From Phoronis australis (taxonomy: Eukaryota > Phoronida > Phoronidae): a DNA stretch of 39,172 bases. A program made the position numbers and the translations under genes. The DNA lies in contig NMRA01001177.1 of assembly GCA_002633005.1 (NCBI GenBank), positions 1-39,172 of the forward strand, written 5' to 3'. Below are positions 21,035-31,556 of this stretch, piece after piece (positions within the stretch are counted from its first letter, which is position 1; each line of letters starts with the position of its first letter). Under the pieces are notes generated by a model, which worked only from the letters and a program-made list of their open reading frames with translations, had not been told where the DNA came from and did no database searches.

Positions 21035-22699
21035 TCTCAAGTTCAAATTGTCAGACTAACAAATTAACTGACAAATTATATGTTCCATACCATGTGAGCA
21101 GAAAACAGTAGAAACCCCAAGCAAAAGCATGGGATGCCTCCCAGGTTTTTTCTCACAAAGGTTTCCTTGTGATGACTTGTCTGCCTTGAATACCTCCCTG
21201 TCTCTAACTTCCTTAAAGATGGAAACACTGCCAAGTCGGTCCTTTGAACAAAATATTCATATCATTCAGATACTAAGAAAAGTTACAACATTCTCTAAGG
21301 GTCATTCCTAATAAATCAGTTGCATTTACTATGGAAAGGGAAACAAATTGAAACTATAAATATGAATGAAAGAAGCTTAATTTTGAAGCTTTCCTTTTTT
21401 CCTAGGAAGGCCAAGATATAACTTCATAAACACACTACATGCAGACATCTTTAAAGAATTTGAAAGATGGCATTATTATCAAGAAGTGCAGAAACGAGCA
21501 ACCCAGAGTGTTGAAATGCCCCAACAAATGCATCGCAAACGGTGTGCTTCTAGGGTTGTTCATTTGTTTCATAAAAACAGCCACTAGATGGCTCAAAAAC
21601 AGCCAATCCATTTGAAAACAGAAAAATGCCATTGCTTCTTGAATAGAAAGCTATTCACCATATTTCATAAAAATCTGTCAAGGAACTTCAGAGAAACAGA
21701 AGAAAACGGAAAAAAATGAAAATGCCACTATGGGGAACAGTGAACAGTCCTGAAAGACCTAATCTATTGTAAGCTTCATATGAATACAATTACTAAATTC
21801 AATAAAGATCCAGCAGTGTGTTACGGCGATGCAGCTATGGGGGCAAAGAAAAACAAAACTACCACTAGGAGGCGCCACAAAAGTCGAATTCATTATACTC
21901 AACCCTGCCCTCTTTACACCGAGTACATACATAACAGTTTTCAAAATCATGGTTTGGTTGAATAAGGGGTAGACACCAAAAAATAGACTCGAAAACAGTC
22001 AAAATAGCCACTAGGCGGCGCAAACTACGTCAAATCCATCCGAGAACAGGATGATAGCGTCATCTCATTCATAGATGAGCATACGGCAAAATTTCACGGG
22101 GACCTTTGAAGATAAGGTAAACGTAAAAAATATGAAATTGCCACAAGGGGGCACACTGATTGTTCGCCCAGGCCGTTCCATTCACGAAAGGAACATATGT
22201 GCCAAATTTCATGAACATACATCAAAGGGTTTTGGAGATAGAGCAACAGACGCCAGACAGACGGCAGGACGGGAATCACAGCATAATGCGTCCTCATATA
22301 AATATGAAGAATTGGTTTTGGCTTTTAATTTCAGAAAATATATACTTTCTTGGATTGACATTGGATAGTTAATTGGATATTTTAGGATGAATATAGCATG
22401 AACAATTAGGGCCAGGTAAACGTAATCTTAAGAGTGGTCATGCCAAGGAGTAATGGACACTGCAGACTAAAAAAATGAATAGAAATGACCACTAGGTGGT
22501 GTTTTTTCCTGAGTCCAACTGAAAAGTGGAAGAGGGAAGGCATCTTTAGTCAATTTCAAAGCAATTTGCATCTAAATGTCAAATAAATCTATCAAGGAAC
22601 TCCACCGATGGAGATGAAAATACAAGGAAAAAATTAAGAGACAGTCCATATAAAAACCAGTAGATATTCAAAAATCAGTCTGTACGTCAAAATTTAAAA
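21035..22699 (+). repeat. Left copy of ~1.65-kb duplication flanking an N joint
   Basis: Collinear with 22701-24349, with scattered substitutions and small indels. The duplication boundary coincides exactly with the single N at 22700. It is best read as two haplotypes or unmerged contig ends placed in tandem. It contains repeat-family copy B. Confidence 0.9.
21500..22640 (+). repeat. CCACTAG-module repeat family, copy B
   Basis: Modules start with CCACTAG/CCACTAT/CCACAAG followed by GGNGGC at 21581, 21725, 21862, 22008, 22142 and 22489, so five successive ones are spaced about 134-146 bases. The modules also share 'aaaat' before the motif, and several carry 'gtc(a)aatcc' after it. The phrase 'tttcatgaacatacatcaaa...agacgccagacagacgg' closes the modular part. 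An extra 350-base tail shared with 27640-27949 follows. No coding capacity recognised. Confidence 0.85.
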
Positions 22700-22700
22700 N

Positions 22701-24349
22701 TCTCAAGTTCAAATTGTCAGACTAACAAATTAACTGACAAATTATATGTTCCATACCATGTGAGCAGAAAACAGTAACCCCAGGCAAAAGCGTGGGATGC
22801 CTCCCAGGTTTTTTCTCACAAAGGTTTCCTTGTAATGACTTGTCTGCCTTGAATACCTCCTTGTCTCTAACTTCCCTTAAGATGGAAACACTGCCAAGTG
22901 GGTCCTTTGAACAAAATATTCATATCATTCAGATACTAAGAAAAGTTACATTCTCTAAGGGTCATTCCTAATAAATCAGTTGCATTTACTATGGAAAGGG
23001 AAACAAATTTTAACTATAGAATGAAAGAAGCTTAATTTTGAAGCTTTTCTTTTTTGCTAGGAAGGCCAAGATATAACTTCATAAACACACTACATGCAGT
23101 CATCTTTAAAGAATTTGAAAGATGGCATTATTATCAAGAAGTGCAGAAACGAGCAACCCAGAGCGTTGAAATGCCCCAACAAATGCATCACAAACGGGTT
23201 GTTCATTTGTTTCATAAAAACAGCCACTAGATGGCACAAAAACAGCCAATCCCTTTAAAAAGGAAAAATGCCATTGCTTCTTGTAAAGAAACCTATTCAC
23301 CATATTTCATAAAAATCTGTCAATGAACTTCAGAGAAACAGAAGAAAATGGAAAAAAATGAAAATGCCACTATGGGGAACAGTGAACAGGCCTGAAAGGC
23401 CTAATCTATTGTAAGCTTCAAATGAATACAATTACTAAATTTAATAAAGATCCACAGTGTGTTACAGCGATGCAGCTATGGGCGCAATGCAAAACAAAAC
23501 TACCACTAGGAGGCGCCACAAAAGTTGAATTCGTTATACTCAACCCTGCCCTCTTTACACCGAGAACATAGTATTACATAACAATTTTCAAAATCAGGGT
23601 TTGGTTGATTGAGGGGTGAACACCAAAAAATAGACTCGAAAACAGTCAAAATAGCCACTAGGTGGCGCAAACTACATAAAATCCATCCGAAAACAGGATG
23701 ATAGCGTCGTCTCACTCATAGATGAGCATACGGCAAAAATTCACGGGGACCTTTGAAGATGAGGTAAACATAAAAAAAATGAAATTGCCACAAGGGGGCA
23801 CACCGAGAGTCGGATCTGTCCAAAAGTTCGCCCAGGCCATTCCATTCACGAAAGGAACATAAGTGCCAAATTTCATGAACATACATCAAAAGATTTTGGA
23901 GATAGAGCAATGGATGCCAGACAGACGGCTGGACGGGAATGACAGTCCTCACATAAATATGAAGAATTGGTTTTGAGTTTTAATTTCAGAAAATATATAC
24001 TTTCATGGATTAACATTGGATAGTTAATTGGATATTTTAGGATGAATATAGCATGAGCAATTAGGGGTAAACGCAATCTTAAGAGTGGTCATGCCAAGGA
24101 GTAATGGACAATGCAGACTAAAAAATGAATAGAAATGACCACTAGGTGGTGTTTTTTCCTGAGTCCAACTGAAAAGTGGAAGGGGGAAGGCGTCCTTATT
24201 CAATTTCAAAGCAATTTGCATCTAAACGTCAAATAAATCTATCAAGGAACTCCACCGATGGAGATGAAAATATAAGGAAAAAATTAAGAGACAGTCCATA
24301 TAAAAACCAGTAGATTTTCAAAAATCAGTCTATACGTCAAAATTTAAAA
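22701..24349 (+). repeat. Right copy of ~1.65-kb duplication flanking an N joint
   Basis: Second version of 21035-22699. It holds copy C of the CCACTAG-module family, with motifs at 23224, 23366, 23503, 23655, 23788 and 24139, the same spacing as in copy B. It continues into unique sequence at 24350. Confidence 0.9.
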
Positions 24350-25160
24350 CAACTTCATTTTATGTACATGGGGAGGTATCCTAACATAAACCCAAATGCC
24401 AAATTTTGTACACTCAATGACCCCTAACTTCGCCGCTGGAGGATGATAACACAAATTGGCACAATTGGGCATATTAGACGTTTCAAAAATCGCAAGTTTT
24501 CAGCAACAAAAATGAGTAACATACAAAATAGATCAAAAGCTATATTTTTGTGGCTGAAATAACCAACGTATACTGTGCATAATTCTGTGCCATTTATTAA
24601 AATCTGACAGTTTTGTGCTAGACAGGGGAGATAATCCACAGACCACTTTTTAGGGCTAATTTTAGTGGCCATTTTTGTGACCTTCTTACTGCCATAAAAC
24701 ACCTTGTAGCCTTATGTGACGTTTTGAACATACAGTTAAAGAGTTAGTCTTGACGACTGAGCAATAAAAAATCTTGCCTCAACTTTACACTTTAGTGAAA
24801 ATTGTCTTGCAAAACTGTCTATTTTCATAGTTTGGAAATGATGAGCACAGTTTACAGACCATTTGAACAAACTTTTAGGCAAGAAGTCTGCTTTAAATAG
24901 TTATAGAAACCAAGTCTAAACTCTTTCAGACAAATGAAAACAAGATGTTTTCTGGGTATATTATGCGGCTAGTATCAAAACTGAACCCGATGACCTTTGC
25001 CCACTGAGGGAGTCAGTTGAGGTTAAGCTTGAGGATACATAAAAAATGTATGTGCAACCCTCTTGTATTCTTTCATTCCTTTTACATTATCAGGTTAATT
25101 TAAATACTCTGTAGAACTTTTAAATGGAAATAAATGCCTTTAAGATTAAACGAGTAAGAA
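24350..25160. other. No gene recognised
   Basis: AT-rich unique sequence. The 92-codon minus frame at 24424-24702 has no splice signal or similarity I can use. Confidence 0.5.
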
Positions 25161-25460
25161 TTGATATTTGTAATGACTGGTTTTGAGAGAAGCAAGTGCA
25201 TTTTAAAAATGTCGATGGGCCTTCATGTTCCTTTAGAGTTTATTCTGCAAAAAATCCGATCACAAAAGCTTTGTGCTTTAGTGAGTAATGTCAAAGACAC
25301 CACTGAACATTTGCGATACAGGAAACTACCTCACAAAGCAAGGCCTATGCCAGAGTACGAACTCTTACTACCCAGAGTCGGTGAATTTCTGACTGAACAG
25401 GACCAGTCATGGAAGAGTCAAGTAATGCTGGACGTTACCACTCTGCTCCTCTCCTCGTGA
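25161..25460 (+). CDS. Unrecognised coding-like frame, possible terminal exon
   Basis: About 99 codons, open and richer in G+C than the flanks, with ordinary amino-acid use: LHVPLEFILQKIRSQKL, then TTEHLRYRKLPHKARPMPEY and LLLPRVGEFLTEQDQSWKS, ending LLLSS and TGA. An upstream AG near 25187 could be an acceptor. It is truncated from further context by the N joint at 25558. I do not recognise the family. It may be one exon of a larger gene or, since contig orientation across N joints is unproven, of a gene annotated on the other strand. Confidence 0.33.
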   Translation: MIFVMTGFERSKCILKMSMGLHVPLEFILQKIRSQKLCALVSNVKDTTEHLRYRKLPHKARPMPEYELLLPRVGEFLTEQDQSWKSQVMLDVTTLLLSS

Positions 25461-25597
25461 ACGTAGCAGCCTTGTCAAAGTCTACCGGCATTTCTGTTTC
25501 GAGATATGACTTTAGTGAAAGTCAGAATGGAAAGGATCTCTGTGATCGCAAGATCGCNAAGTGGTGCTTGGTAGTTTGATGGTCCCTATATTGTTTT

Positions 25598-25987
25598 GTG
25601 CAGCCACAAGAATTAATGAGGAAAATGATATGGCTTCATTATACAAGGGTCTTAGGTTGTAAAAGCCACATTTCTTGTCCAGTTTCCGAAATTACAAAAA
25701 CTAAATCGTGGTCCCTAGCACGAATTTTTCAAATATTCTATTTAAAAACTTCAAAAATTGAAAATACAATTGTCGCACAATGTGTTTATGATTGGTTTAA
25801 TTGCCTAGGGAATGAAAACATCTGCACCCCGAGGCGAAGCATGGTACCTTTAATCGTTGTCACCGATTCTGCGCTACACAAACCTGTTGATTGCCCAATC
25901 TCGAGCTGTCGGGTTGTCGACGTAGGATTCTTTTCATGTCATGGGGGATTAAAGTGCGAGCACCTTTCTATACTAGGTATCATTTAG
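25598..25987 (+). CDS. Open frame of 129 codons, no recognised product
   Basis: The longest uninterrupted plus-strand frame in the region, starting MQPQELMRKMIWLHYTRVLG. It has ten cysteines scattered without pattern, no domain I recognise, and runs into the tandem array that starts near 25955. It could be part of a decayed element. Chance is a serious alternative. Confidence 0.18.
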   Translation: MQPQELMRKMIWLHYTRVLGCKSHISCPVSEITKTKSWSLARIFQIFYLKTSKIENTIVAQCVYDWFNCLGNENICTPRRSMVPLIVVTDSALHKPVDCPISSCRVVDVGFFSCHGGLKCEHLSILGII

Positions 25988-26392
25988 CGAGCAAATTGCA
26001 TTGTCAGGGTCTTACAATGCGAACACCACCTTACTTTTACTGGACATTATTGAATGAGCAACTTGCAATCTCGGGGTGTTATAACGCGAGCGCCTTACTG
26101 CAGTACGTGTCAGTGAGCGAGCACCTTGCATAAGCGGGAATTTAAAACGCGAGCACCTTAGTACAGTGCAGGTTATTGAGGGAGCACCTTGCAATCTTGG
26201 GGTCTTTTAACGCGAGCACCTTACTGCAGTACGTGTCATTGAGCGAGCACCTTGCATAAGCGGGAATTTAAAACGCGAGCACCTTAGTACAGTGCATGTT
26301 ATTGAGGGAGCACCTTGCAATCTTGGGGTCTTTTAACGCGAGCACCTTACTGCAGTACGTGTCATTGAGCGAGCACCTTGCATAAGCGGGAA
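25955..26392 (+). repeat. Tandem array of 31-32 bp units, GAGCACCTT core (array 1)
   Basis: Units begin GAGCACCTT and alternate between about 31 and 32 bases: GAGCACCTTactgcagtacg, GAGCACCTTgcataagcggg, GAGCACCTTagtacagtgca, GAGCACCTTgcaatcttggg. Four such units form a higher-order repeat of about 126 bases, present more than twice and nearly identical. The left end is degenerate (gagcaaattgc, gaacaccacctt). The array is cut by the N at 26393, so its true length is unknown. The minus frame at 26012-26194 is a by-product. Confidence 0.9.
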
Positions 26393-26700
26393 NAACGAGG
26401 CAAGATCATTAGAATGGGACTTCCTCAACACATTTTGGTGTTTATAAATTTTGTTTTAATTGAAAAAATAAACTACCAGGTTGTGAACAACCTCTTCAAA
26501 CAATATGGCGGACCAAAAAATGGGTTTGTAATGGCTTTATACAAATGACAAAACTATGTTTGGTGATTTTACACTTGTTACAGTATTTCCCCTTTTGAAT
26601 GTATGGGGCTAAATATAAGAGTAAGAGAGATATCTCTCTCTTAAGAGGTTACTTATTTTTAAATATTTGTTATTGTTTAGTGACGAGCAACATGACCAAC

Positions 26701-26843
26701 CTTTTTCATAGTCAATGTCCAATAACTCCAGAAATATGTACCACGACAGGCGGAAGGTGCTATAAGAGATGAATTCTGAAAGACGGAATCCGGCGTCTGC
26801 ATGGTGTTCTGACCAAACTTGGTAGAAGCAAGACATAGGAGAC
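26701..26843 (-). CDS. KDZ-type cysteine-cluster gene, exon 5
   Basis: Acceptor tattttgttgtag at 26844; the first base completes the codon left open by exon 4. The peptide reads SPMSCFYQVWSEHH, then FISYSTFRLSWYIFLELLDI and DYEKG. This fits the segment 'fyq.w...h......isy.TFR.sW..F..LLdId' that in KDZ/HMGXB3-like proteins precedes a CPxCG zinc knuckle and a DG-containing transposase-like part. The end is uncertain: a GT at 26700 (AAAAG|gttggt) is taken, but GWSC follows in frame as in relatives, so the coding may continue and be broken. No later exon was found before the N joint at 26393. Confidence 0.7.
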
Positions 26844-27639
26844 CTACAACAAAATATCATCAATGTCAAGTACAATCCACAATGAGGAATAAAGTTGCAA
26901 ATGTCAGAGATATGATGGTGCGGTCATCCTAACCTCATTAATTAAGAGTTTCACTTACTCTCTGATATCTTTTCTCTATGTTCAATTAGATGTAGCATTG
27001 CATGAACACATATGACTAGAAGTAGCATGTGATGGTTGCAACATTCCAAACATATTTGAATAGTACTTAAGTTCACAATAAAGGTTTGCAATCATTTTTT
27101 TCAAAATGTGACACCTAAAACTGCAATACAAATTTAACTTAAAATTCTAAAAAGGGTTTTTATTTAAAAGGATACCAGTTTTGACCCATTAACAGATACC
27201 AAAACGATTTTCCACCTTCGATAACCCAAACACGTTTGGAGGAAAATTTGAAATCTCCTTTCTAAGTGTGCTAAACGGGTAAGCCTGCTATGGGCAAGCC
27301 TGTCTAGTGCTTTTAAACGGCATCTGTAGGAAAAGACCACCAACCAAGGACCATAATATCCATTTTGTGAGATAAAGAATATGATTTTTTGTTGATTCCT
27401 GCTTTAATCTTTCAAGATTGATCCCAATGGTGCATCAACAGGTGACAGAATGAGGATTGGCTGAAATCATCAAAACAGGGTTTAGTATTTGTTTAAATGT
27501 ATGATAAGTTTGATTTATTTATCTGAAAGGATACAATGAAAGATCACTTGTTATTGATGTACCATTCAAAAACAAAGTTTTCATCCAAAATGTCAATTAA
27601 CTGGACCACAACAATGGTACAATGTTGTGGATTACATAG

Positions 27640-27949
27640 AAGAATTGGATTTGGCTTTTAATTTCAGAAAATTTATACTTTCATGGATTAACATTGGATA
27701 GTTAATTGGATATTTTAGGATGAATATAGCATGAACAATTAGGGGTACATGCAATCTTCTTAAGAGTGGTCATGCCAAGGAGTAATGGACAATGCAGACT
27801 AAAAAAATGAATAGAAATGACCACTAGGTGGTGTATAACGTGAGTCCAACTGAAAAGTGGAAGGGGGAAGGAATCCTTAGTCAATTTCAAAGAAATTTGC
27901 ATCTAAAAGTCAAATAAATCTATCAAGGAACTCCACTAATAGAGATGAA
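27640..27949 (+). repeat. CCACTAG-module repeat family, tail only (copy D)
   Basis: Closely matches 22306-22620 and 23960-24265, including 'tgaatagaaatgaccactag' with the motif near 27821. It ends abruptly at the single N (27950), so it is truncated by the assembly. The 66-codon minus frame here is a repeat shadow, also seen at 24024-24221. Confidence 0.85.
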
Positions 27950-27990
27950 NGAACAAATTATTATAAAGTCAATTTCAGGAAAGGTGCGTT

Positions 27991-28278
27991 ATGGCTGCTA
28001 CAGAGTTCCAAATTTGGCCGAAAGTGGCTTCGGTGATTTTGGGTATAGACTCTACCTGTTGGTTTTTACATGGAGTCACTCTTAAATTGGACACTAGGGA
28101 GCTTAGAAGTATTGGGATTCAATTAAATGTTGCAGGAATGAGCTTTGGCTTTAATGTTCACAAAAATAAAATTGTGAACTTCAACAGAGATCTTTCCAGG
28201 TATTTACGGCTAAAGATCGACTTTGTGCTTAGCTTGGTTTCCTCTACTTTTAAACAAAATATTACATTTTGCGATTAA
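27991..28278 (+). CDS. Small open frame MAATEF..., unrecognised
   Basis: ATG at 27991 (cgttATGGCT) opens 95 codons to a TAA; the peptide begins MAATEFQIWPKVASVILGID and later reads FNRDLSRYLRLKIDFVLSLV. Composition is more protein-like than the average shadow, and an acceptor-like atttcag lies 15 bases upstream. There is no domain I recognise. It lies within the intron between exons 4 and 5 of the minus-strand KDZ-type gene. It may be chance. Confidence 0.25.
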   Translation: MAATEFQIWPKVASVILGIDSTCWFLHGVTLKLDTRELRSIGIQLNVAGMSFGFNVHKNKIVNFNRDLSRYLRLKIDFVLSLVSSTFKQNITFCD

Positions 28279-28627
28279 TGAACTGAACTTATTGTTCAAT
28301 GATTGTCTTAAAGAAGGATTGAACTAAAAACAGTTTTTATCCCACCCATGTCAAACTTGTGAGGCATAACAAATCTTTAGGCCGTAAAATCTAAAGAGAA
28401 ACAACCACAGACAAAAAACATATCTCCTACTAGGGAGCACCACAGTAAACAAGGACACAAGAAAATCACCATACTCTAATGAGCTAAAAATTGAAACTTC
28501 AAACATTTCACAAGAAAGCAGAAAACCGTCAACCTTTCTCCGACTCCTAAATCTAATGAACATTTTAGTTTAATGTTCAAGAATGGCAAAACTATTACAA
28601 CACAAAAATTTAATTCAAATTACTTAC

Positions 28628-28763
28628 CTGTAGTAGAGAAACTGATACAAGTAGTCTCTCATCACTTCATAATGAATTAGGAACTTGCCCATGTGTACGA
28701 TGCAACCTTCACAACCATCATAATGACTGATGTGGCCGCAGTTATGACATTTTCCGACAAAGC
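28628..28763 (-). CDS. KDZ-type cysteine-cluster gene, exon 4
   Basis: Acceptor tttttgcatacttcag and donor CAG|gtaagta, both strong; 136 bases, phase 1 to phase 2. It encodes GKCHNCGHISHYDGCEGC followed by MGKFLIHYEVMRDYLYQFLY. A C-x2-CG-H...YDG knuckle followed by 'l..yevmrdyl..fl' is the signature of the cysteine-cluster segment found with KDZ (Kyakuja-Dileera-Zisupton) transposases and HMGXB3-like proteins. It splices in phase to exon 3 (T|GC codon) and to exon 5 (AG|G codon). Confidence 0.78.
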
Positions 28764-29198
28764 CTGAAGTATGCAAAAAACAAATCACAAATAATTATTA
28801 AAATGACCTGATGGTAATGATCAACCTGCAAAATTTACTTCAAAATTGTAACAACCAGCGACACAAAGTGCTAGGTTATCACACATGTTATTTGTAACTT
28901 ATACAGGACAGTATAAAACTTCCACTATGCATTTATCAGGATTTCAATGATGGGACATGCCAGTAAGTATTAAAAAGATAAGTAGGTCAAAACAAACTTA
29001 ATGTCACGCTTCATCAGGAAACTATTGTCTGATCAAGAGTATTCAAATTCATCATAAGCTAATTTTCTAATTAAGTCCGGGACTTTCATGGTTGGTCAAC
29101 TATTAAGTCCATTTCGTAAATCAATATTGCAGACAACTGAAGAGAAAAAAATCCCATGAAAAGAACTTTGAAAGATATAGAATTCTTGAGCACTTACA

Positions 29199-29554
29199 CT
29201 GAGCTTGAAATTGGGAATACCGCGTAAGAAGCACACATTTGATAGCCATGGCCTGGCACTCATGTAACGTAGACTCGCACTTTTTACAGAAAAGTGGCTT
29301 GACCTGAAGTACGCCACTAAATGTTTTTGTAAATAAAGTTCCAGGATGAATGCTCAACTTGGAATTTTGAGGTTCTTTGAAGGGAATCTTTTTCAATGAA
29401 AATGCCTGGACATTATACATGTTCGCGATACTTTGTACAACTTCAGCTTTCACTGCCTTTGAACAAAAGCACTGACCATCACACGTGAGACACGTGACAC
29501 GATTTCCTTGCATTCTGATCACACAGCATTTGTCCCCAGATACAACTGCAAATG
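29199..29554 (-). CDS. KDZ-type cysteine-cluster gene, exon 3
   Basis: The largest exon, open throughout. It encodes GDKCCVIRMQGNRVTCLTCD and GQCFCSKAVKAEVVQS, then a linker, then VKPLFCKKCESTLHEC. Nine or more cysteines in CxxC-like pairs point to zinc binding; 'VxC.tCdg..C.H'-like clusters are typical N-terminal partners of KDZ transposases. The donor (CAGT|gtaagtg) at 29198 leaves phase 1, matching exon 4. The acceptor ttgcag at 29555 gives phase 1; a second AG 14 bases upstream would add DSFAV in the same phase. The 185-codon frame extends beyond both ends, but those parts are intronic. Confidence 0.75.
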
Positions 29555-29555
29555 A

Positions 29556-30659
29556 GTCTGTTATCAACCAGCCTAACGGAATGATGAACATCTGAAAGTA
29601 TACACAAAGAACAAATCCAATGAATCTTAAACAAACATGGACCCTACGTACTTGAAACGCAACTGCTTCTTTCACCAAGTAATGTGAACAAAATGACTTT
29701 AGAGTACTTGGTTATTTTTTTGATGTGAGGTACAATTCAAATAACCCTTAATTTATGGTTTCAAAAAGAAACCAGTTGTTAAAACTCATAAGGAATTGTC
29801 AAAATTTGGTAATGATAGTTAAAATAGTTAAATATGACAAATCAAGCACGTATTAATCCAAATATATACAACTTCTTCACACAACATTTATCAACGAGAG
29901 CAGCATCTGCTGACAACACTGATGACACTTAAGTGAAAAGTTTACATCCCGTTGTCACGTGTGAAGCTTCACTAGAGTAAAGTAAACTTGCAATTTAACT
30001 TTGATCCAAGATGAAATTTAAGTGTTCAAAATGACCACCACAACAATCAACACAAAAGTTAACGGTCAGAGGGAAAGACACTAACAATTAGCAACTAATA
30101 GCATGGCACAGAGCAGTAACAGAGTGCATTCAAGACATCATACAAAACTTGTATAAATTGGGTAACAGGCAATACTAAACATTCAATTACATCACAAACA
30201 GGTCCATTTAAAAAACTACAAAAATATACAAACTAATTCACATCTCAAAAAATTATCATAATTATGTAAGTTCTACACTTCGACTATCTATCCATATTCC
30301 TAACATGTGGTCATTCGATAACAACAAAGTATAAATGTATGCACACCACTATGTAAATTACCTCAGGAGGCTCAGCAAAATATGCATGGTCATCTGCAAT
30401 CAAATGTGAAATTTCATAAACATGATGGAGAAACTGAGTGAATACAAACATTGTCATGATAGTCCAAAATCGGATAAGTAGCAGATTAGGTAAAAAGTGT
30501 TGGCTTAAAGAAGACTGTGTCAAAAATGTGTAACAATAGCTTAGGGCCATTGCAGTACTGAAATGTATGGGACGGGGAGATGGCACTTTCATGTCTTACC
30601 CACCGCCCATATTTTTCCTTTTAGTTCTCCGAACATTGACCCATGATTTTTAAATAGGC
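29556..30659 (-). other. Intron of the KDZ-type gene
   Basis: No convincing exon. A 32-base stretch at 30362-30393 (minus, DDHAYFAEPPE) has an acceptor and a donor, but its phase fits neither neighbour. The remainder is AT-rich. Confidence 0.45.
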
Positions 30660-31555
30660 TGAAATATGAAATATGGGGTTTTTGAGATAATCAACCTGTC
30701 TTGTCAAAAACAAAAACGCCCAACAGGGGGTGCCATGGTAGTCAAATGGGTCTGAAAATTGATTGCTGCAGGTGCATACCAGCCGTCTATCTCTACGTTA
30801 TGCGGTTTCAAGATAATTCACAGACAAGGAATGACTTGAGCTATTGAAAACTAACAGGGGGTGCCACAGTAGTTGAATCAGTTCAAAAATTGACTGGTGC
30901 CAGCACGCTCTTGCCATATACCTCTTTTTAGTGACTTGAGCAACAGCTAGTGTACATATTGAATTCTGTACACTACCATCATGGGCTTGTTTGGTTGTTT
31001 TTGGATATTTTTGGGTTTCTTCCAAGGGAATTTTTGGTGAGTTTTGATTTCTTTTGAGAGGGTATTAAGGTTTTATGTTCGGCTGAAAATACACACCTGT
31101 CAACATTTACAGGACAAAAAACATCACCCACTTTTAATAATTTACTTCTTTGAAGAAGGACAACCCTTAATTTAAATTTTCTTCAACAGCCAACCACACA
31201 CAAATTTTTATTTCAACTGCCATTCCCCCTCCTATGCGGATTTTGCTGGAACAGCCCTTAAAAACTTTTAAGAATGTATAATTTCTTGTGGACAGCATTG
31301 ACTAACATTGGAAGTACAGATACTAAAAATAAGGATTACCTACCGATACAAGTTTTGTAACCAAAATAACTGCCACCACTACACATATGAAGCAATTTTT
31401 TTCCAGCCTCAACATGCAGACAACCCATAAAAAGCTCCTCTCCATCTACAGGGAAATAACACAAAGGCACATAACAAACTATGTATGCACAATGCAACAG
31501 CTGCAATACCAATAAGGAATGGCGGTTAAAATAAGCTATAAATTTATTGCAAAAG
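30660..31555 (+). repeat. Left copy of ~0.9-kb duplication flanking an N joint
   Basis: Nearly identical to 31557-32436, with the boundary exactly at the single N (31556). It contains exon 2 of the KDZ-type gene and two modules beginning aacagggggtgcca near 30720 and 30855, related to the CCACTAG family. The paired 75-codon minus frames (30798-31025 and 31695-31922) are the same repeat shadow twice. Confidence 0.9.
31344..31445 (-). CDS. KDZ-type cysteine-cluster gene, exon 2 (open copy)
   Basis: Acceptor atttccctgtag and donor ATCG|gtaggt enclose 102 bases, phase 1 to phase 1. The peptide reads GEELFMGCLHVEAGKKLLHM followed by CSGGSYFGYKTCI. It continues the cysteine/histidine-rich region between exon 1 (ends ...TTH, phase 1) and exon 3 (starts phase 1), and all three join without a stop. 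This copy is on the same contig as exons 3 and 4. Confidence 0.7.
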
Positions 31556-31556
31556 N

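Noticed and set aside
25955-26392. CRISPR-like array (regular ~31-32 bp repeats)
   Set aside because: Only a nine-base core is shared, there are no unique spacers of constant length between identical repeats, and the setting is an intron-bearing animal genome. It is a minisatellite-type array.
30362-30393. 32-base micro-exon (DDHAYFAEPPE) of the KDZ-type gene
   Set aside because: It has splice-like ends, but its phases (1 in, 0 out) break the otherwise perfect joining of exons 2 and 3.
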